Positions 13,610 through 15,147 of a stretch of 15,147 nucleotides of DNA are shown piece after piece. Numbering within the stretch: position 1 is the first letter of the stretch; every line of letters starts with the position of its first letter. The notes under the pieces were generated by a model. It saw only the letters and a program-made list of their open reading frames with translations, did not search any database and was not told the DNA's origin. The translations under genes were made by a program, and so were the position numbers. Source of the DNA: Candidatus Omnitrophota bacterium (lineage in GTDB: Bacteria > Verrucomicrobiota > Verrucomicrobiia > Limisphaerales > UBA1319); contig JAMCZD010000450.1 of assembly GCA_023473405.1 (NCBI GenBank), positions 1 to 15,147 of the forward strand, given 5' to 3'.

Positions 13610-15021
13610 ATCGAATTGTTGGCTTGGAAACCGAGTATGGCTGTCTGACCTCCGATCCCGCCGGCCCACCAGGCATCGTCGGCCGGGTTCGTAATTGGAT
13701 TTTCGAAAAAGGCAGGTTCGGGCTGGCCGATTTGCACCAGCGCGATTGGGACGAACCGGCCGGGAACGGCGGTTTTCTGTTCAATGGCGGACGGGCCTAT
13801 GTGGACATGGGGCACCTTGAGCATTGCACGCCGGAGTGCCTTTCCCTGATTGATCTGCTGCGTTACGACCGCGCGGGCGACGCGATCTTGTTGAGCGCGT
13901 TGAAGGGTCTGCGCGTGGCCGACCATGTCAGTTTCATTCGCAACAATGTCGATTACTATTCGGGCGCCACCTTCGGGTGCCATGAGAATTACCTGGTCCA
14001 TCGCTTTGCGCCGCTGACCGAGGCCAATGTGCTTTCCCTGCTCACCTTCTTGACCCTCCGCCTGCTCTATGCCGGGGCCGGGCGAGTGGGCGCCACCCCC
14101 GGCGCCGAGCTGCGGGGGGAACAGGTGAAACGCAACGCCGATCCCTATTTTCAAATCAGCCAGCGCGCCGATTATATCAACAACGATCTGTTCGAGTGGG
14201 TCCAGTTCAACCGCGCCATCATCAACACCCGCGACGAACCCCTGGCGGACGGACGGATGTACCGCCGGTTGCACCTCTTGCACGGCGACACCAATGTGCT
14301 GCCCACCTCACTGCTGCTCAAGGTCGGCACCACGGCACTCGTGCTCGACCTGCTCGAATTGGGTCACCTGCCCAAGATCGTCCTGGCCGACTCGGTGATG
14401 ACCTTCCGCAGCCTATCGCATCAACCCGACGGACCATGGCTGGTCATGCTTGCCGATCGGCGGCAAATGGATGCGGTTGAGTTGTTGCTCGAGTACTACG
14501 AAATGGCGCGCAGCGAGTTTCAGGGGCGCGACGCCGAAACGAACGTGTTGCTCAATATTTGGAAGAATACGCTCATCGACCTGGCCAAACGCCCGGATGC
14601 ACTGATCGGACGCGTCGATTGGATCACCAAACGCTGGCTGTTCCAGCAATTCATCGCCTCGGAAAAAGTATCGTGGAACGACCCTTGGCTCAAATCCCAG
14701 AGTCTCGAATTTCACAATATTGACCCGGCGCGCAGCCTAGGTCTCGCTCTGGAACGGACACCGTCCGAATGGACGGTTTCCGCGGACGACGTGGTAAAGG
14801 CAAGCTGGCAGCCTCCCGTCAACACGCGCGCCCAGGCGCGATCGCGATTCATGCGGCTGCTCAGAAACAAAACCGTCCGCTACTTCGTTGATTGGGAAGT
14901 CATCGATGTGGAAGGACTGAATTCGCTGAACCTGCTCAATCCCTTCGATCCGGATCCACCCGAAGCGGAGGCCTGGGCGCGCCAACTCAGTAACGTTCTG
15001 GGCGCCGTTTCATTTCCGTAG
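13606..15021 (+). CDS. pafA: PafA-like ligase for the UBact tag
   Basis: 471 residues, close to the usual PafA size and shorter than Dop. PafA phosphorylates the C-terminal Glu of the tag with ATP and joins it to a substrate lysine by an isopeptide bond. Visible features: GLETEYG (6-12; Glu8/Glu10 for Mg-ATP), NGGRAYVDMGH with Asp67 as the likely catalytic base, RNNVDYYSGATFGCHENYL, INTRDEPLADG with the LHLLHGDTN segment, and the C-terminal PafA segment (SRFMRLL to LNLLNPFDP). It lacks the Dop insertion. CTPEC (74-78) repeats the double-Cys variant of its paralogue dop. It is the last gene of the coupled ubact-prcB-prcA-pafA chain and ends 37 bp from a convergent gene. Confidence 0.93.
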   Translation: MNRIVGLETEYGCLTSDPAGPPGIVGRVRNWIFEKGRFGLADLHQRDWDEPAGNGGFLFNGGRAYVDMGHLEHCTPECLSLIDLLRYDRAGDAILLSALKGLRVADHVSFIRNNVDYYSGATFGCHENYLVHRFAPLTEANVLSLLTFLTLRLLYAGAGRVGATPGAELRGEQVKRNADPYFQISQRADYINNDLFEWVQFNRAIINTRDEPLADGRMYRRLHLLHGDTNVLPTSLLLKVGTTALVLDLLELGHLPKIVLADSVMTFRSLSHQPDGPWLVMLADRRQMDAVELLLEYYEMARSEFQGRDAETNVLLNIWKNTLIDLAKRPDALIGRVDWITKRWLFQQFIASEKVSWNDPWLKSQSLEFHNIDPARSLGLALERTPSEWTVSADDVVKASWQPPVNTRAQARSRFMRLLRNKTVRYFVDWEVIDVEGLNSLNLLNPFDPDPPEAEAWARQLSNVLGAVSFP

Positions 15022-15058
15022 CTCATGGCGTATTTTGAGTCGCCAGGGCTGCTGACTG

Positions 15059-15147
15059 CTATTTGGCCTCGATCGCTTGCCTGAGGAACAGAAGCAACAT
15101 CTCTTTATTGAACGGTTTGGGCAGAAAGGCGTGGACCGCCAGGCTAG
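15059..15147 (-). CDS. Response regulator receiver domain, C-terminal part
   Basis: The minus strand from the window edge to TAG at 15061-15059 encodes SLAVHAFLPKPFNKEMLLLF and LRQAIEAK before the stop. FLPKPF is the conserved Lys-Pro end of a CheY-like receiver domain, with the last helix after it. The protein stops there, so either the receiver is a stand-alone protein or it is the C-terminal domain of a hybrid kinase. It converges on pafA. The short gap holds only a weak TGGCG/CGCCA dyad (15026-15045). Confidence 0.75.
   Translation of the reverse strand, partial: SLAVHAFLPKPFNKEMLLLFLRQAIEAK

Noticed and set aside
13558..14283. 241-codon minus-strand ORF opposite pafA
   Set aside because: Shadow of the pafA reading frame; no domain and no ribosome site.
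15026..15045. TGGCG/CGCCA terminator between pafA and the response regulator gene
   Set aside because: The stem is only 5 bp with a 10-nt loop and no T-run.

Overview
This GC-rich bacterial window most likely comes from the Verrucomicrobia or a neighbouring PVC-type phylum. The main reason is a complete bacterial proteasome locus whose tagging protein is the UBact type of Pup-like modifier and not actinobacterial Pup. UBact systems are known from Verrucomicrobia, Nitrospirae and related phyla. Weak Shine-Dalgarno sites and an operon of large exported proteins fit, but the taxonomic call is an inference.

Layout. Bases 1-1010 hold no convincing gene. They contain a long imperfect palindrome (3-116) and about five tandem copies of a 75-bp hairpin-forming repeat (235-612). 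Next is a minus-strand operon read from 5466 down to 1011: a small lipoprotein with a SecD P1-head-like domain, an exported M23 metallopeptidase, and a 947-residue exported glycoside-hydrolase-like protein. Transcribed away from it are a 38-residue very basic protein (5514-5630) and cysteine synthase cysK (5808-6773), the latter preceded by a short ORF with a strong ribosome binding site. A 397-bp leader with a promoter candidate, several RNA stems and an in-frame mini-ORF precedes rho (7171-8295), which ends in a good intrinsic terminator (8356-8386).

The highlight is 8578-15021: ARC/Mpa-type ATPase, Dop-like deamidase, UBact (56 residues), proteasome beta, proteasome alpha and PafA-like ligase, all on the plus strand. 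The last four genes are chained: three successive junctions overlap by ATGA. Inferred pathway: Dop converts the C-terminal Gln of UBact to Glu, PafA joins that Glu to substrate lysines, the ARC ring recognises and unfolds the tagged protein, and the alpha/beta 20S core degrades it. Active-site residues are visible in Dop, PafA, ARC and the beta subunit. The window ends with the C-terminus of a minus-strand response-regulator receiver domain converging on pafA.
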